Notes: generated by a model from the letters alone, not told the origin. Counted from the first letter of the stretch, positions 8,975 through 17,781 are shown. The stretch is DNA of 64,000 bases from Chloroflexota bacterium (GCA_029553955.1 JAKPJZ010000233.1:1-64000); one strand, 5' to 3'. Translations and numbers: made by a program.

Positions 8975-9321
8975 AGGGTCGCTCGTGGCCAAGTCCAGCC
9001 GTGTCATGGCGAGCGCAGCGAAGCGATCCCCAGCGGCGCTCGGCATGACCGCGTTGGGGATTGCTTCGCTGCGCTGTTGAGATACTTCCCGTTTGTCATT
9101 GCGGGGAGGCCGCAGCCGACGAAGCAATCCCCACGTCGCGATCTGGGGTGCTGGCACACTTGGGGATTGCTTCGTCGGCTGCGGCCTCCTCGCAATGACA
9201 GTCGCAGTTTCTGTGCTTGCACATGCCGCACGGCGGCATGGGATACTCGCAATGGCAACGCGGCCAGTCACTCGTGGCCCGGAACTTGCAGGAGAAGAGG
9301 CGCAGCCGGGCGGCGAAAGGA

Positions 9322-9350
9322 TTGCGGGTTTCGCTTTCCTGCAGTATAAT
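9322..9350 (+). promoter_or_regulatory. Promoter of the response-regulator gene
   Basis: TTGCGG (9322-9327), 17-nt spacer, TATAAT (9345-9350). Predicted start near 9357, about 85 nt before the ATG. Confidence 0.7.
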
Positions 9351-9442
9351 GGCGCTCAGGAGCGGCGGCATTCCGTCTCTGCCGGGGCTGTCGGTGGCAA
9401 CCGGGCTCGTCCACAAATCCTGTGAATGTGAGGGGTGCGGAC

Positions 9443-10120
9443 ATGCCCAGACACCTCTTGGTGGTGAGCGACGGTGGGGCGCTTGCCGGCACGCTCCGGC
9501 GCTTGCTGCCAGGCCGGCGCTACGTGGTGACCTCCACGAACTATGATCGAGTGCTCCAGGAGACTGCCGGCGGCCTGCCGGACCTGGTCATCGTGGATGG
9601 ACAGGCAGCGCCCGACCAGGCAGCCGGGCTCGCACGACACCTGCGCCAGAGCAATGCTGGCGCCCACGTTGTTGCAGTCGTGCCGTCAATTGACCTCGCC
9701 GGGGATGAAAGCGGCATTCTATATCGTGACCACGTGCCCACGGAGGACGAATTGGTGGCATGGCTGAGCGAAGAGGGGCGGTCGCGCGGGGCGCGCGTCT
9801 TGCGCGTGGGCAGGATCACCCTCGATCTCGACTCACGCCGTCTTGACGTCGACGGCCAGGTCTCGGTGCTCACCCCCAAGCAGTTCAAGCTGCTGAGCCT
9901 TCTCATGAGCCGCCCGGGTGAGGTGCTCACCCGCAAGCAGCTCATGAAAGAAGTGTGGGAGACCGACTATACCGGCGACACGCGGACCCTCGATGTGCAC
10001 ATCCACTGGGTGCGTGAGAGGATCGGCGACGTGCCCGGCCAGCCCAAGTATCTGCAGACGGTGCGCCGGGTGGGCTACCGCTTCGTAGACCCAACGGCGG
10101 ATGAGGGTCAGAGCGCCTGA
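9443..10120 (+). CDS. OmpR/PhoB-type winged-helix response regulator with degenerate receiver
   Basis: The 225-aa protein has an N-terminal receiver-like domain (1-110) that keeps the central aspartate (DLVIVDG) but lacks the usual acidic pair and the conserved lysine region. It is followed by a clear OmpR-type winged helix (about 122-218: LTPKQFKLLSLLM, RPGEVLTRKQLMKEVW, TRTLDVHIHWVRERIG, YLQTVRRVGYRF). It probably binds direct-repeat promoter sites. No histidine kinase is adjacent, so it is an orphan. The ATG at 9443 has GAGGGG upstream; the in-frame start at 9422 has none. The target genes are unknown; a terminator follows. Confidence 0.88.
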   Translation: MPRHLLVVSDGGALAGTLRRLLPGRRYVVTSTNYDRVLQETAGGLPDLVIVDGQAAPDQAAGLARHLRQSNAGAHVVAVVPSIDLAGDESGILYRDHVPTEDELVAWLSEEGRSRGARVLRVGRITLDLDSRRLDVDGQVSVLTPKQFKLLSLLMSRPGEVLTRKQLMKEVWETDYTGDTRTLDVHIHWVRERIGDVPGQPKYLQTVRRVGYRFVDPTADEGQSA

Positions 10121-10187
10121 CAGGACCAGCAGAGGCGGCTCCCACGCCGCCGGGGCGCCTCGTGGGGCGCGAGCGGCGCAGACGCCG

Positions 10188-10220
10188 GGCCAGGGTAGTG
10201 CATACCCTGGCCTCTTTATT
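10188..10220 (+). terminator. Rho-independent terminator
   Basis: GGCCAGGGTA (10188-10197) and TACCCTGGCC (10203-10212) form a perfect 10-bp stem with a 5-nt loop followed by TCTTTATT, about 70 nt after the response-regulator stop. Confidence 0.85.
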
Positions 10221-10236
10221 GCTGCACCAGCATGCC

Positions 10237-10287
10237 GTCATTGCGAGTACCCCAGGGTTCGCCGAACCCTGGGGTACTCGCAATGAC
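10237..10287. repeat. Perfect 51-bp palindrome (family D relative)
   Basis: GTCATTGCGAGTACCCCAGG and its exact complement flank a 5-8-nt centre. It sits between convergent genes and may also end transcription of the minus-strand SOS operon. The outer GTCATTGCGAG / CTCGCAATGAC matches the ends of the 7165-7249 element. Confidence 0.9.
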
Positions 10288-10302
10288 ATGGCAGGCTGAC
10301 GG

Positions 10303-10560
10303 TCAGGCTGCCTCTCGACCCGCCGAACGGCTGGCGCATCCGATCCAAAAGTGATTGGGCAGGACGTTGGGCGCGCCCACGATGCGCACGCCCTGCCACT
10401 CCGTCTCGCGTTCGAGGCTGGCGCTGTGCACATAGCAGACGTTGGGCCGCCGGCCGAACTTGGCTTCGTAGCGTGCGGCGGCGCGCGCAACCTTGCCGGT
10501 GAGGTCGCGCGTGCGGTCGTTGTCGTACCACAGCAGGCCGAAATCCATCTGTGCAGCCAT
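10303..10560 (-). CDS. Small conserved hypothetical protein, last gene of the SOS operon
   Basis: The 85-aa protein (MAAQMDFGLLWYDNDRTRDL...) has an N-terminal WYDNDRTRDLTGKVARAAARY stretch predicted to be helical, then RRPNVCYVHSASL and LPNHFWIGC. It is soluble with no membrane segment. I know no function for this family. Its ATG at 10560-10558 overlaps the TGA of the preceding gene by one base (TGATG), with GGAGGG 7 nt upstream, so translation is probably coupled. The alternative start at 10575 is less likely. Confidence 0.72.
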   Translation of the reverse strand: MAAQMDFGLLWYDNDRTRDLTGKVARAAARYEAKFGRRPNVCYVHSASLERETEWQGVRIVGAPNVLPNHFWIGCASRSAGREAA

Positions 10561-10787
10561 CAGCATACCCTCCACGTGTTGGCCACGAGGTCGTGGCAGA
10601 GCTGGAACGTGCCGCGGTCACAGTGCACCCGGAAGTAGCGCCGCTCGACCCGGCGCCAGCCCGAGCCGCGCGACTCTGTCCAGCAGCGCTCGACGCGGCG
10701 CACGTCGTAGCGGCGCCCATGCCACGTGAACACCTCGGGCGAAAAGCCAAAGCGCTTGCGCTCCACTCGCACTGACTCATTTCTCAT
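10560..10787 (-). CDS. Small basic protein resembling the DUF6504 family
   Basis: The 75-aa protein is Arg/Trp-rich with the pattern V.R..F.F.P..F.WHGR.YDV..V...W.E...GWRRV..R.FRV....G...LCHDL....W. This is the pattern I recall for the small DUF6504 proteins, which have been noted near DNA-repair polymerase genes; that assignment is from memory. Its ATG overlaps the previous stop (ATGA). Being in a LexA-controlled operon is consistent with a DNA-damage role, but that is inference. Confidence 0.65.
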   Translation of the reverse strand: MRNESVRVERKRFGFSPEVFTWHGRRYDVRRVERCWTESRGSGWRRVERRYFRVHCDRGTFQLCHDLVANTWRVC

Positions 10788-11134
10788 AGAGCATCGTCTC
10801 CGATGATGTGATACTCGCGCGGTGCGGGCACGGCGGGCGCGGGGTAGGCCGCTGCATAGCCGGGCCAGGCGACGGGCGCGGCCTGTGGCACGGGCGATGG
10901 CGCTACCACCAGGACCGGGGGCCGCGAGGCGTTGGTCTGGCGCTCGTCGACGGCAGGCCGGCTGCGCCGCATCATGGCCAGGATGACCGCGCTCATGGGG
11001 ATGCTCGCCGTCACCCCGCAGAGAACCCCGATCACCACCGCCATGGCCTCGGCGCTCATGCGGTTGCCGACGACCACCCCCAGGGCGATCGAGAAGGCGA
11101 CCGCCGAGATGGCGAGCACTTTTTTGGCGTTCAT
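10784..11134 (-). CDS. Small membrane protein with two TM segments, SOS operon
   Basis: The 116-aa protein has TM helix 1 at about residues 5-24 (VLAISAVAFSIALGVVVGN) and TM helix 2 at about 31-55, followed by a proline/alanine-rich cytosolic or periplasmic tail. The ATG at 11134-11132 follows GGAGG by 6 nt, and it overlaps the upstream stop codon (ATGA). An in-frame GTG two codons upstream is also possible. No family recognised. By analogy, small SOS-induced membrane proteins often inhibit division; here that is only an idea. Confidence 0.7.
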   Translation of the reverse strand: MNAKKVLAISAVAFSIALGVVVGNRMSAEAMAVVIGVLCGVTASIPMSAVILAMMRRSRPAVDERQTNASRPPVLVVAPSPVPQAAPVAWPGYAAAYPAPAVPAPREYHIIGDDAL

Positions 11135-11403
11135 TGCCACCCTCCCTGTGGGGCAGGCCTCCCAGCCTGCCGGGCTGGACCGGCTGGAAAGCCCGTCCCA
11201 CTCGTGCCGTCGTCGGGGCCGGGCGTCAGGCCGCAGGCCAGGGCGACGGCGCTCAACGCGGCGCGATAGCCGCGGCGGTAGGCGCGCAGTGCGCCCAGGT
11301 CGGCCGCGCTCTCTGCGCCCTGCGCCAGCGCCACATCGCTCGCCCGCTCGGCGGCCAGCAGGATGTGTTTGATATCCTCTCGGAACCAGATGTCGAGGCT
11401 CAT
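11131..11403 (-). CDS. Small helical protein, second gene of the SOS operon
   Basis: The 90-aa protein begins MSLDIWFREDIKHILLAAER and continues with Ala-rich helix (ALRAYRRGYRAALSAVALACG), ending in a Gly/Pro-rich tail, part of which (PAGPARQAGRPAP) looks derived from a GC-rich repeat. Its ATG at 11403-11401 overlaps the TGA of the FtsK-like gene by four bases. I do not recognise the family. Confidence 0.7.
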   Translation of the reverse strand: MSLDIWFREDIKHILLAAERASDVALAQGAESAADLGALRAYRRGYRAALSAVALACGLTPGPDDGTSGTGFPAGPARQAGRPAPQGGWQ

Positions 11404-12488
11404 GAGTGAACTCTCCTCCACTCGGCGTGGGGCTCGAGCGCCGGCGCGCGCTGCGGTGCCAGCCAGCGCCGCGAGGTGCGCCCGCCCTGCCTCAGCCGCC
11501 CGGCGAGCGCCGCCAGTTCGTCGGCGCCGGCATAGGCCGCCTGGAAGCGCAGGCAGCGCCCGCGGTAGACCAGGATAAAGTCGCCCCGGCCCAGCAAGCG
11601 CTCGGCCTGCGTGCCCGCCAGCCCGGCGGCCACGCGGGCATCGTCGGCCGAGGCGACGCTGCCCACCAAGCGCACCGGAAAGTTGGCCTTCATCAGCGGC
11701 CCCAACAGCCCGGCGCTCGGCTTCTGCGTGCCCGCCACGACGTGGATGCCCGCCTCGCGGCCGCGTTGCGTCAGCCGCGTGAGCGCCTCCACGACCTCGG
11801 AACCCCCGACGGCGATGGCCTCGGCGAGCTCGTCGATGGCCAGCACCAGGTGGGGCGCGCTGATCCCTTCGCGGTCGCGGCGCAGCATCTCTTCGGTGAG
11901 CCAGCGCAGGCGGGATGTGATTTCGGCTGGCTCGGCCAGCAGCGGGCATAGCAGGTGCGGCAGCGCGGCGAATGGCGCAAAGCCTCGGCCCTTGGGGTCC
12001 ACCAGGATGAACTGCACCTGGCCCAGGTGGTTGTACATGGCTAGCGAGGCCACGATGGCGCGGGCCAGCACCGTCTTGCCCGAGCCGGTGGCGCCGGCGA
12101 TGAGCACGTGGGCCACGTCGGGGCTCGCCAACGACAGCAGGAGCGGGGTGCCGCCGTCGTCGAGCCCGAGCAGCGCCGCACATGGTGGGATGCGCGCCAG
12201 CCGCGCGGCGAGCTGGAACAGCCCTACCGTGGCGGGGTCGGGCCGGGGCAGCTCCAGCGCCAGGCTGCCGTTCTCGCGCGCGATGCGACAGGCCGGGGCA
12301 TCGAGCGCCAGTGCCACCTCCTCGGCCAGGCCGAGCAGGCGCCGCAGCCGCACGCCTGGCAATGGCGCCAGGCTGAAGCGGATCAGCCGCGGCGTCACCA
12401 CGCCGCCGGTCACGCGCGCTGGGGTGCGATGGGTAGCGAGGACCGCTTCGATGCGGTCGGCTTGCAGGTCGAGAGTAGAATGCCGCAT
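11400..12488 (-). CDS. FtsK/SpoIIIE-type DNA translocase ATPase
   Basis: The 362-aa protein is a compact FtsK/HerA-class ATPase without membrane segments. An N-terminal domain (1-130) precedes Walker A GATGSGKT (about 146-153), the PKGRGF strand typical of FtsK-like proteins, Walker B (HLVLAIDELAE) and the GIHVVAGTQKPS sensor region. It lacks a gamma DNA-recognition domain. Small soluble FtsK-like proteins occur in plasmids and integrative elements as transfer or partition pumps. It heads a five-gene overlapping operon under a LexA-box promoter. The ATG at 12488 follows GGAGGG; the frame reaches 12548, inside the promoter. Confidence 0.88.
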   Translation of the reverse strand: MRHSTLDLQADRIEAVLATHRTPARVTGGVVTPRLIRFSLAPLPGVRLRRLLGLAEEVALALDAPACRIARENGSLALELPRPDPATVGLFQLAARLARIPPCAALLGLDDGGTPLLLSLASPDVAHVLIAGATGSGKTVLARAIVASLAMYNHLGQVQFILVDPKGRGFAPFAALPHLLCPLLAEPAEITSRLRWLTEEMLRRDREGISAPHLVLAIDELAEAIAVGGSEVVEALTRLTQRGREAGIHVVAGTQKPSAGLLGPLMKANFPVRLVGSVASADDARVAAGLAGTQAERLLGRGDFILVYRGRCLRFQAAYAGADELAALAGRLRQGGRTSRRWLAPQRAPALEPHAEWRRVHS

Positions 12489-12519
12489 GGGGCCCTCCAT
12501 ACAGAACAACTGTGCTAGC

Positions 12520-12548
12520 ATTATACCAGAACAATCGTTCTGTGTCAA
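12520..12548 (-). promoter_or_regulatory. Promoter with embedded LexA box (FtsK operon)
   Basis: On the minus strand TTGACA (12548-12543), a 17-nt spacer and TATAAT (12525-12520) form a perfect consensus promoter. The palindrome AGAACGATTGTTCT (12541-12528), i.e. GAAC-N4-GTTC, fills the spacer. This is the Gram-positive/Chloroflexota type of SOS box; LexA bound here would block polymerase directly. Confidence 0.9.
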
Positions 12549-12606
12549 GGGGGTGGAGGAGGCAATTTGGAGGAGATCAAGAGGGACCCGTTGCCAAGGA
12601 GGTTTT

Positions 12607-12658
12607 GGCGGGTAGGTGGTGGCGCAGGCGAGGACGCCTGCGCCACCACCTACCCGCC
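12607..12658. repeat. Palindrome family C between lexA and the FtsK promoter
   Basis: GGCGGGTAGGTGGTGGCGCAGG and its complement form a 52-bp near-perfect palindrome. It lies immediately downstream of lexA (stop at 12696) and could act as its terminator. The GGTGGCGCAGGCG core recurs at 25301-25346. Confidence 0.85.
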
Positions 12659-12695
12659 AGTACCCCCCCTCCGGGCCAAGCCCTCGGGGCAGAGG

Positions 12696-13340
12696 CTACT
12701 GCAGTTGCCGGATGACGGCGACGACCTTGCCCTTGATCTCGAGGTTCGCGGGGTGGACGTAGATGGGCCGCATCTGCGGGTTGGCGGGCTGCAGGCGCAC
12801 CCGGTTGCCGTCCTTCTCCCAGTAGAAGCGTTTGAGTGTCGTCTCGCCCTCGTCGATCAGCCAGGCGGCCACCATGTCGCCGTTCTCCGCCTGGCTCTGC
12901 AGGCGCAGCACGACAATATCCCCATCGTTGACCAGCGCATCGATCATCGAGTTCCCCTTGACGCGCAGGGCAAAAAGGTCGGGCGCGGGGGGCAGGATGT
13001 CCTGCGTCAGCGTGATCGACTCATAGTCGGTGATGGAAAAGTCGGTCTCGGGGAGGCGCAGCGGCTCGCCTGCGGCAATGGTGCCCATGACCGGCACGGC
13101 GTACTCGGCACAGACGGCCGGCGCACCCTCGCCGCCGACGAGCCGCAGGCCACGCGACGTTTCCCGGCTGCGTTGGATGTAGCCCTTCTGTTGGAGCACG
13201 TTGAGGTTATAGTTCACGACGGAGGTGGAGCTGATGCCGACCTCGCGGCCGATCTCGCGGATGGTCGGCGGGTATCCCGTTTCCTGCAAGTGCTCCCGGA
13301 TGTACTCCAGCATGCGCTTCTGGCGAGCGGTCAGATCCAT
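12696..13340 (-). CDS. lexA: LexA SOS repressor
   Basis: LexA represses DNA-damage genes and self-cleaves when stimulated by RecA filaments. The 214-aa protein has an N-terminal winged helix (1-65; TIREIGREVGISSTSVVNYN recognition region), the Ala90-Gly91 cleavage site, catalytic Ser131 (GNSMID) and Lys170 (TTLKRFY), so all autolysis residues are present. The ATG at 13340 is preceded by an AGGAG 6-8 nt upstream. Its own promoter carries a LexA box, so it is autoregulated, and the neighbouring FtsK operon shares the same control. Confidence 0.97.
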   Translation of the reverse strand: MDLTARQKRMLEYIREHLQETGYPPTIREIGREVGISSTSVVNYNLNVLQQKGYIQRSRETSRGLRLVGGEGAPAVCAEYAVPVMGTIAAGEPLRLPETDFSITDYESITLTQDILPPAPDLFALRVKGNSMIDALVNDGDIVVLRLQSQAENGDMVAAWLIDEGETTLKRFYWEKDGNRVRLQPANPQMRPIYVHPANLEIKGKVVAVIRQLQ

Positions 13341-13377
13341 CGCCTTGCTCCTTTTCTAGGCCAAGCCAGATGCATGC

Positions 13378-13407
13378 ATTATACCATGAACAGCCGTTCT
13401 ATGTCAA
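13378..13407 (-). promoter_or_regulatory. lexA promoter with embedded LexA box
   Basis: TTGACA (13407-13402), 18-nt spacer, TATAAT (13383-13378) on the minus strand. The spacer contains GAACGGCTGTTC (13399-13388), another GAAC-N4-GTTC box. The layout is the same as at 12520-12548. Confidence 0.9.
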
Positions 13408-13585
13408 GGGGTTTGGAACACGAAAGGCGCGAAATGCCGCGAAAGACACGGAAAGCCTGCCCTGAGCGCAGAAAACGGGCCGCCGCCCGGCCCCAACCCG
13501 GGTGGGGTTTTGGGACCTGCACCGGGGTGGTGCGTAGCGCAAGGCCCGGTCGCGCCACCCTTGGGCATTCCTCTCTGACGGGCCG

Positions 13586-14509
<924 letters not shown>

Positions 14510-14519
14510 AGAGCCACTC

Positions 14520-14963
14520 CTAAATGTAGTACATCGGCGCGGAACACTGCTCTCGCTCCTGGCGCGCCAGGTCGGCCAGGGTGACGGCGCCGAGCACCGC
14601 CTGCGTGGCCTCGTCGACGCGGCGCCAGATGCCGGCGAGGACGCAGCGATCGTACTGGCGACAGCCCGGCACGGCGCCGGGCTCGGCACACGGCGCCGGG
14701 GCCGTCGTGCCCTCGAGCACCCGCACGGCTTCGAGCAGGCTAATCTCGGCCGGCGGGCGCGCCAGGCAGTGGCCGCCGCGGGGGCCGCGCTCGCTGCGGA
14801 TCAGCCCCGCCCTGCGCAGCACCAGCAGGATCTGCTGCAGGTACTGCGCGGGGATCTCGCGCGCGGCAGCGATGGCCGCGCTCGGCACAGGCCCCGCTCC
14901 GCGCTGCGCCGCGAGCTCGAGCAGCGCCAGCAGCCCGTACTCGCCCTTCTGTGAGAGCTTCAT
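14520..14963 (-). CDS. Rrf2-family transcriptional regulator (CymR/IscR-like)
   Basis: The 147-aa protein has the Rrf2 winged helix ([47 protein letters not shown]) and a C-terminal region with cysteines ([23 protein letters not shown]) in about the positions used by IscR/NsrR for a [2Fe-2S] cluster. Co-transcription with cysK suggests control of cysteine or Fe-S metabolism, CymR-like. The ATG at 14963 is the conserved family start; the frame upstream runs into promoter sequence. A tandem TTGTCGATA/TTGTCGATT motif at the predicted transcription start may be its own operator. Confidence 0.9.
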   Translation of the reverse strand: MKLSQKGEYGLLALLELAAQRGAGPVPSAAIAAAREIPAQYLQQILLVLRRAGLIRSERGPRGGHCLARPPAEISLLEAVRVLEGTTAPAPCAEPGAVPGCRQYDRCVLAGIWRRVDEATQAVLGAVTLADLARQEREQCSAPMYYI

Positions 14964-14983
14964 GGCACATTCCTGACTAAGCG

Positions 14984-15034
14984 AATCGACAATATCGACA
15001 AATTCATGATAGCACCGGGTGCCAGAGTAGTCAA
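14984..15034 (-). promoter_or_regulatory. Promoter and candidate operator of the Rrf2-cysK operon
   Basis: TTGACT (15034-15029), 17-nt spacer, TATCAT (15011-15006) on the minus strand. Directly downstream, over the predicted start, is the direct repeat TTGTCGATA TTGTCGATT (about 15000-14984), a plausible autoregulatory site. Confidence 0.6.
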
Positions 15035-15060
15035 GTTGGCCCGAGTACGTGTCTGGTCGA

Positions 15061-15387
15061 ACCTGACACACCAATCTCCCTGGCGGGTGGCCAGCGCCTG
15101 CTTTCTGGCAAAAACTCGGTCCAGCTCGCGTCGCGGCTGACAGACGATTTCTCCTGCTACAGGGTGGGGCCCCTCGCTACCCGTCCCCCGTCGCGGGGGA
15201 ACTGGGGCGCCTGACCGCATCCTGTGCGGCCAAGAAGTGGCAAGCGAGCGATCCTGTGCGGGCGAAGACAGCCCAATTCCCCCGCGACGGGGGACGGGCA
15301 GCGAGGAGCCTACCCTGTGACGTGGGCAAGCTCCTTGCCGGGTTGTTTGCCGATTGGCCACCCGCCAGGGAAATCGGTGTGACAGGT
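15061..15387. mobile_element. Complete 327-bp MITE-like element (element E) with terminal inverted repeats
   Basis: The ends are 33-bp inverted repeats (ACCTGACACACCAATCTCCC... at 15061-15093 and its complement at 15355-15387, three mismatches). Nested inside is a second inverted pair with the CCCCCGTCGCGGGGG core (about 15163-15308). There is no transposase, so it would be non-autonomous. Partial or diverged relatives are at 1-166 and 29928-30155. The rest of the 14964-15512 gap has no gene; a short family A palindrome (GACAGGTCTT/AAGACCTGTC) overlaps the right end at 15386-15408. Confidence 0.85.
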
Positions 15388-15512
15388 CTTCGAAGACCTG
15401 TCAGGTGTCCTGCCGCATGGATTTGCCGGACTGGCGCCTCGATGGTAAGTTAGCATTGTCGGTCTTGCTGCTGCCACGCCGTACGGCGGGGCGCCACCAC
15501 CCGGAGGTTGCC

Positions 15513-17435
15513 ATGCCAACACCCACCCCAGGACTCATGCCGTTGGCCCTGCAGCCGCTGCCGCTCACGAACATCCGCCCCAGGGGCTGGCTGGCGCGGC
15601 AGCTCCGCCTGCAGGCCGACGGCCTGAGCGGCCACCTCGACGAGTTCTGGCCCGACGTGGCTGAGAGCGGCTGGATCGGCGGGGCGGCCGAGGGCTGGGA
15701 GCGCGGCCCCTACTGGCTCGACGGCTTCGTGCCCCTGGCCTTCCTGCTCGATGACCCCCGGCTGCAGGCCAAGGTGCGCCACTGGCTGGACTATATCCTC
15801 GCCCACCAACGGGAGGACGGCTGGCTGGGGCCGGTGCAGAGCGATTCGCAGGGGGTGCAGTACCCGGCATACGACCCCTGGCCCGCCTTTGTCGCACTCA
15901 AGGCCATGGCGCAGTACTGCGACGCGACCGGCGACCGGCGCGTGCTGCCGGCGATGCAGCGCTTCCTGCGCCGGCTGGCCGCGCAGCTCGCCGAGGTGCC
16001 GCTCTTTCTCTGGGGCCAGTACCGCTGGGCCGACCTGGTGCTGAGCGTGCACTGGCTCTACGAGCGCAGCGGCGAGCCCTGGCTGCTCGACCTGGCGGCC
16101 ACGGCGCACGAGCAGGGCTTCGACTGGCGCGGCCACTCTGCCGATTTCCCCTGGCGGGAGCGCGTGCCCGCCGACGGCTGGGACTTTTCCAGCCACGTGG
16201 TCAACAACGCCATGGCCATCAAGGCGTCGGGGGTGTGGTGGCGCCAGTCGGGCGACGATGGCGACCGCGCGGCCGTGCGCCAGATCATCGAGACGCTCGA
16301 CGCCTATCACGGCCAGGCCACTGGCGTCTTTAGCGGCGACGAGCACCTGGCCGGCCGCAGCCCGTCGCAGGGCACCGAGCTCTGCGCCGTGGTCGAGTAC
16401 CTCTTCTCGCTCGAGGTGCTCGCGGCCACGCTGGGCGACCCCGCCCTGGCCGACCGCCTGGAGCGCATCGCCTACAACGCCCTGCCGGCCACCTTCTCGC
16501 CCGACATGTGGGCGCACCAGTACGACCAGCAGGCCAACCAGGTCGTGTGCTGCGTGGCCGAAGACCACGTCTATGCCACCAACGGCCCCTGGTCGAACGT
16601 CTTTGGCCTCGAGCCCAACTATGGCTGCTGTACGGCCAACCTCAGCCAGGGCTGGCCCAAGTTCGCCGCGAGCCTGTGGATGGCTGTGCCCGGCGGCGGC
16701 CTCGCGGCCGTGGCCTATGCGCCCAGCGAGGTGACGGCCGAGATCGGCGGCGCGCGCGTGCAGGTGGCCTGCGAAACAGAGTACCCATTCGACGATACCC
16801 TGCGCTTTGTGGTGCGCACCGGCCGGCCGCTGCGTTTCCCGCTCTTGCTGCGCGTGCCCGAATGGACCGAGGGGGCCACGCTCGAGGCCACCGGCGAGGG
16901 ACCACAGGCCCTCGCGGCGGGCCGCTTCCACCGCGTCGAGCGGCTGTGGCCGGGCGAGACGGAGCTGACACTGCGCCTGCCCATGCCGCTGCGCGTCACG
17001 CGGCGCTACCACAACGCCGCGACGATCGCGCGCGGCCCGCTCGTCTATGCGCTCAAGATCGGCGAAGAGTGGCGCCAGATCGGCGGCGACCTGCCCCACG
17101 CCGATTGGGCGGTGTACCCGACGACGCCCTGGAACTATGCCCTGGAACTCGACGAGGCGCATCCCGAGCGCTCGCTGCGCCTGGCGCGCCGGCCCGTGGG
17201 CGAGCGCCCCTTCTCGCCCGAGGGCGCGCCGCTCGTGGCCACGGTGCGTGGGCGGCGGCTGCCGGCGTGGACGCTCGAGCACAACGCCGCCGCGCCGCCG
17301 CCTGCGAGCCCGCTGCAGTCGAGCGAGCCGCCGGAGGAGCTCACGCTCATCCCCTACGGCTGCACCAACCTGCGTGTCACCGAGTTCCCGGTGCTGGGCT
17401 CGGCTGAGGTGGATCTTGCTGCGACCACGCTTTGA
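15513..17435 (+). CDS. GH127-like glycoside hydrolase (DUF1680, beta-L-arabinofuranosidase type)
   Basis: The 640-aa cytosolic protein has an (alpha/alpha)6-barrel region (about 1-420) followed by a beta-sandwich C-terminus. The zinc/catalytic set known from GH127 is present: Glu289 and Cys291 (GTELC), then Cys372-Cys373 (NYGCCTANLSQGWPKF). This supports a retaining arabinofuranosidase-type mechanism with a zinc-cysteine thiolate. No signal peptide is visible. The ATG at 15513 has GGAGG about 6 nt upstream. Specificity could differ from L-arabinofuranose, since related families (GH146 and others) share this fold. Its end overlaps a small metallopeptidase gene. Confidence 0.88.
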   Translation: MPTPTPGLMPLALQPLPLTNIRPRGWLARQLRLQADGLSGHLDEFWPDVAESGWIGGAAEGWERGPYWLDGFVPLAFLLDDPRLQAKVRHWLDYILAHQREDGWLGPVQSDSQGVQYPAYDPWPAFVALKAMAQYCDATGDRRVLPAMQRFLRRLAAQLAEVPLFLWGQYRWADLVLSVHWLYERSGEPWLLDLAATAHEQGFDWRGHSADFPWRERVPADGWDFSSHVVNNAMAIKASGVWWRQSGDDGDRAAVRQIIETLDAYHGQATGVFSGDEHLAGRSPSQGTELCAVVEYLFSLEVLAATLGDPALADRLERIAYNALPATFSPDMWAHQYDQQANQVVCCVAEDHVYATNGPWSNVFGLEPNYGCCTANLSQGWPKFAASLWMAVPGGGLAAVAYAPSEVTAEIGGARVQVACETEYPFDDTLRFVVRTGRPLRFPLLLRVPEWTEGATLEATGEGPQALAAGRFHRVERLWPGETELTLRLPMPLRVTRRYHNAATIARGPLVYALKIGEEWRQIGGDLPHADWAVYPTTPWNYALELDEAHPERSLRLARRPVGERPFSPEGAPLVATVRGRRLPAWTLEHNAAAPPPASPLQSSEPPEELTLIPYGCTNLRVTEFPVLGSAEVDLAATTL

Positions 17436-17781
17436 GCGCCTGGTAGCTGAGGCGCTGGACTCGCTGCCGCCCGAGTTCGCGGCGCGGCTGGAGAACGTGG
17501 AGGTGGTGGTGGAGCGCTACCCCACGCGGCGCCAGTTGGCGTTGGCGGGCGTGCCGCGCGGCCAGACGCTCTTCGGCCTCTACGAGGGCGTGCCGTTGAC
17601 CGAGCGCACGGCGAGCTATGGCCTGGTGCTGCCCGACAAGATCACCATCTTCCAGGGCCCCATCGAGGCCTATTGCCGCACTGACGCCGAGGTCCGCGAG
17701 CAGGTGCGCCAGACGGTCATCCACGAGTTCGCCCACCACTTTGGCATCGACGATGCGGCGCTGCGCGAGATGGGCTACTGA
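17416..17781 (+). CDS. Small zincin-type metallopeptidase (MMP-like domain family)
   Basis: The about 121-aa protein matches the short predicted Zn-protease family with an MMP-like domain: PPEFAARLENVEVVVERYPT, LFGLYEGVPLTERT, PDKITIFQGPIEAYC and the metal site HEFAHHFGID (HExxH plus a downstream Asp). The reading frame runs back into the GH127 gene, but family homology begins at about LRPRFERLVAEAL. The start is therefore a non-ATG codon, TTG at 17416 or CTG at 17419, with GAGGTGG just upstream, overlapping the GH127 end by 20 bp. Its substrate is unknown. Confidence 0.82.
   Translation: MLRPRFERLVAEALDSLPPEFAARLENVEVVVERYPTRRQLALAGVPRGQTLFGLYEGVPLTERTASYGLVLPDKITIFQGPIEAYCRTDAEVREQVRQTVIHEFAHHFGIDDAALREMGY

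Larger units (their letters stand above)
8861..9442. repeat. Intergenic region with two family D palindromes
   Basis: Between the divergent YfhO fusion and response regulator genes there are two inverted repeats, 9003-9081 (GAGCGCAGCGAAGCGATCCCC arm) and 9094-9200 (arms containing GCCGCAGCCGACGAAGCAAT and its complement), and the two outward promoters. No gene is supported here. Confidence 0.8.

Noticed and set aside
9094-9200. Insertion sequence remnant with transposase
   Set aside because: The inverted repeat is present but too short to code, and no transposase fragment is readable in any frame.
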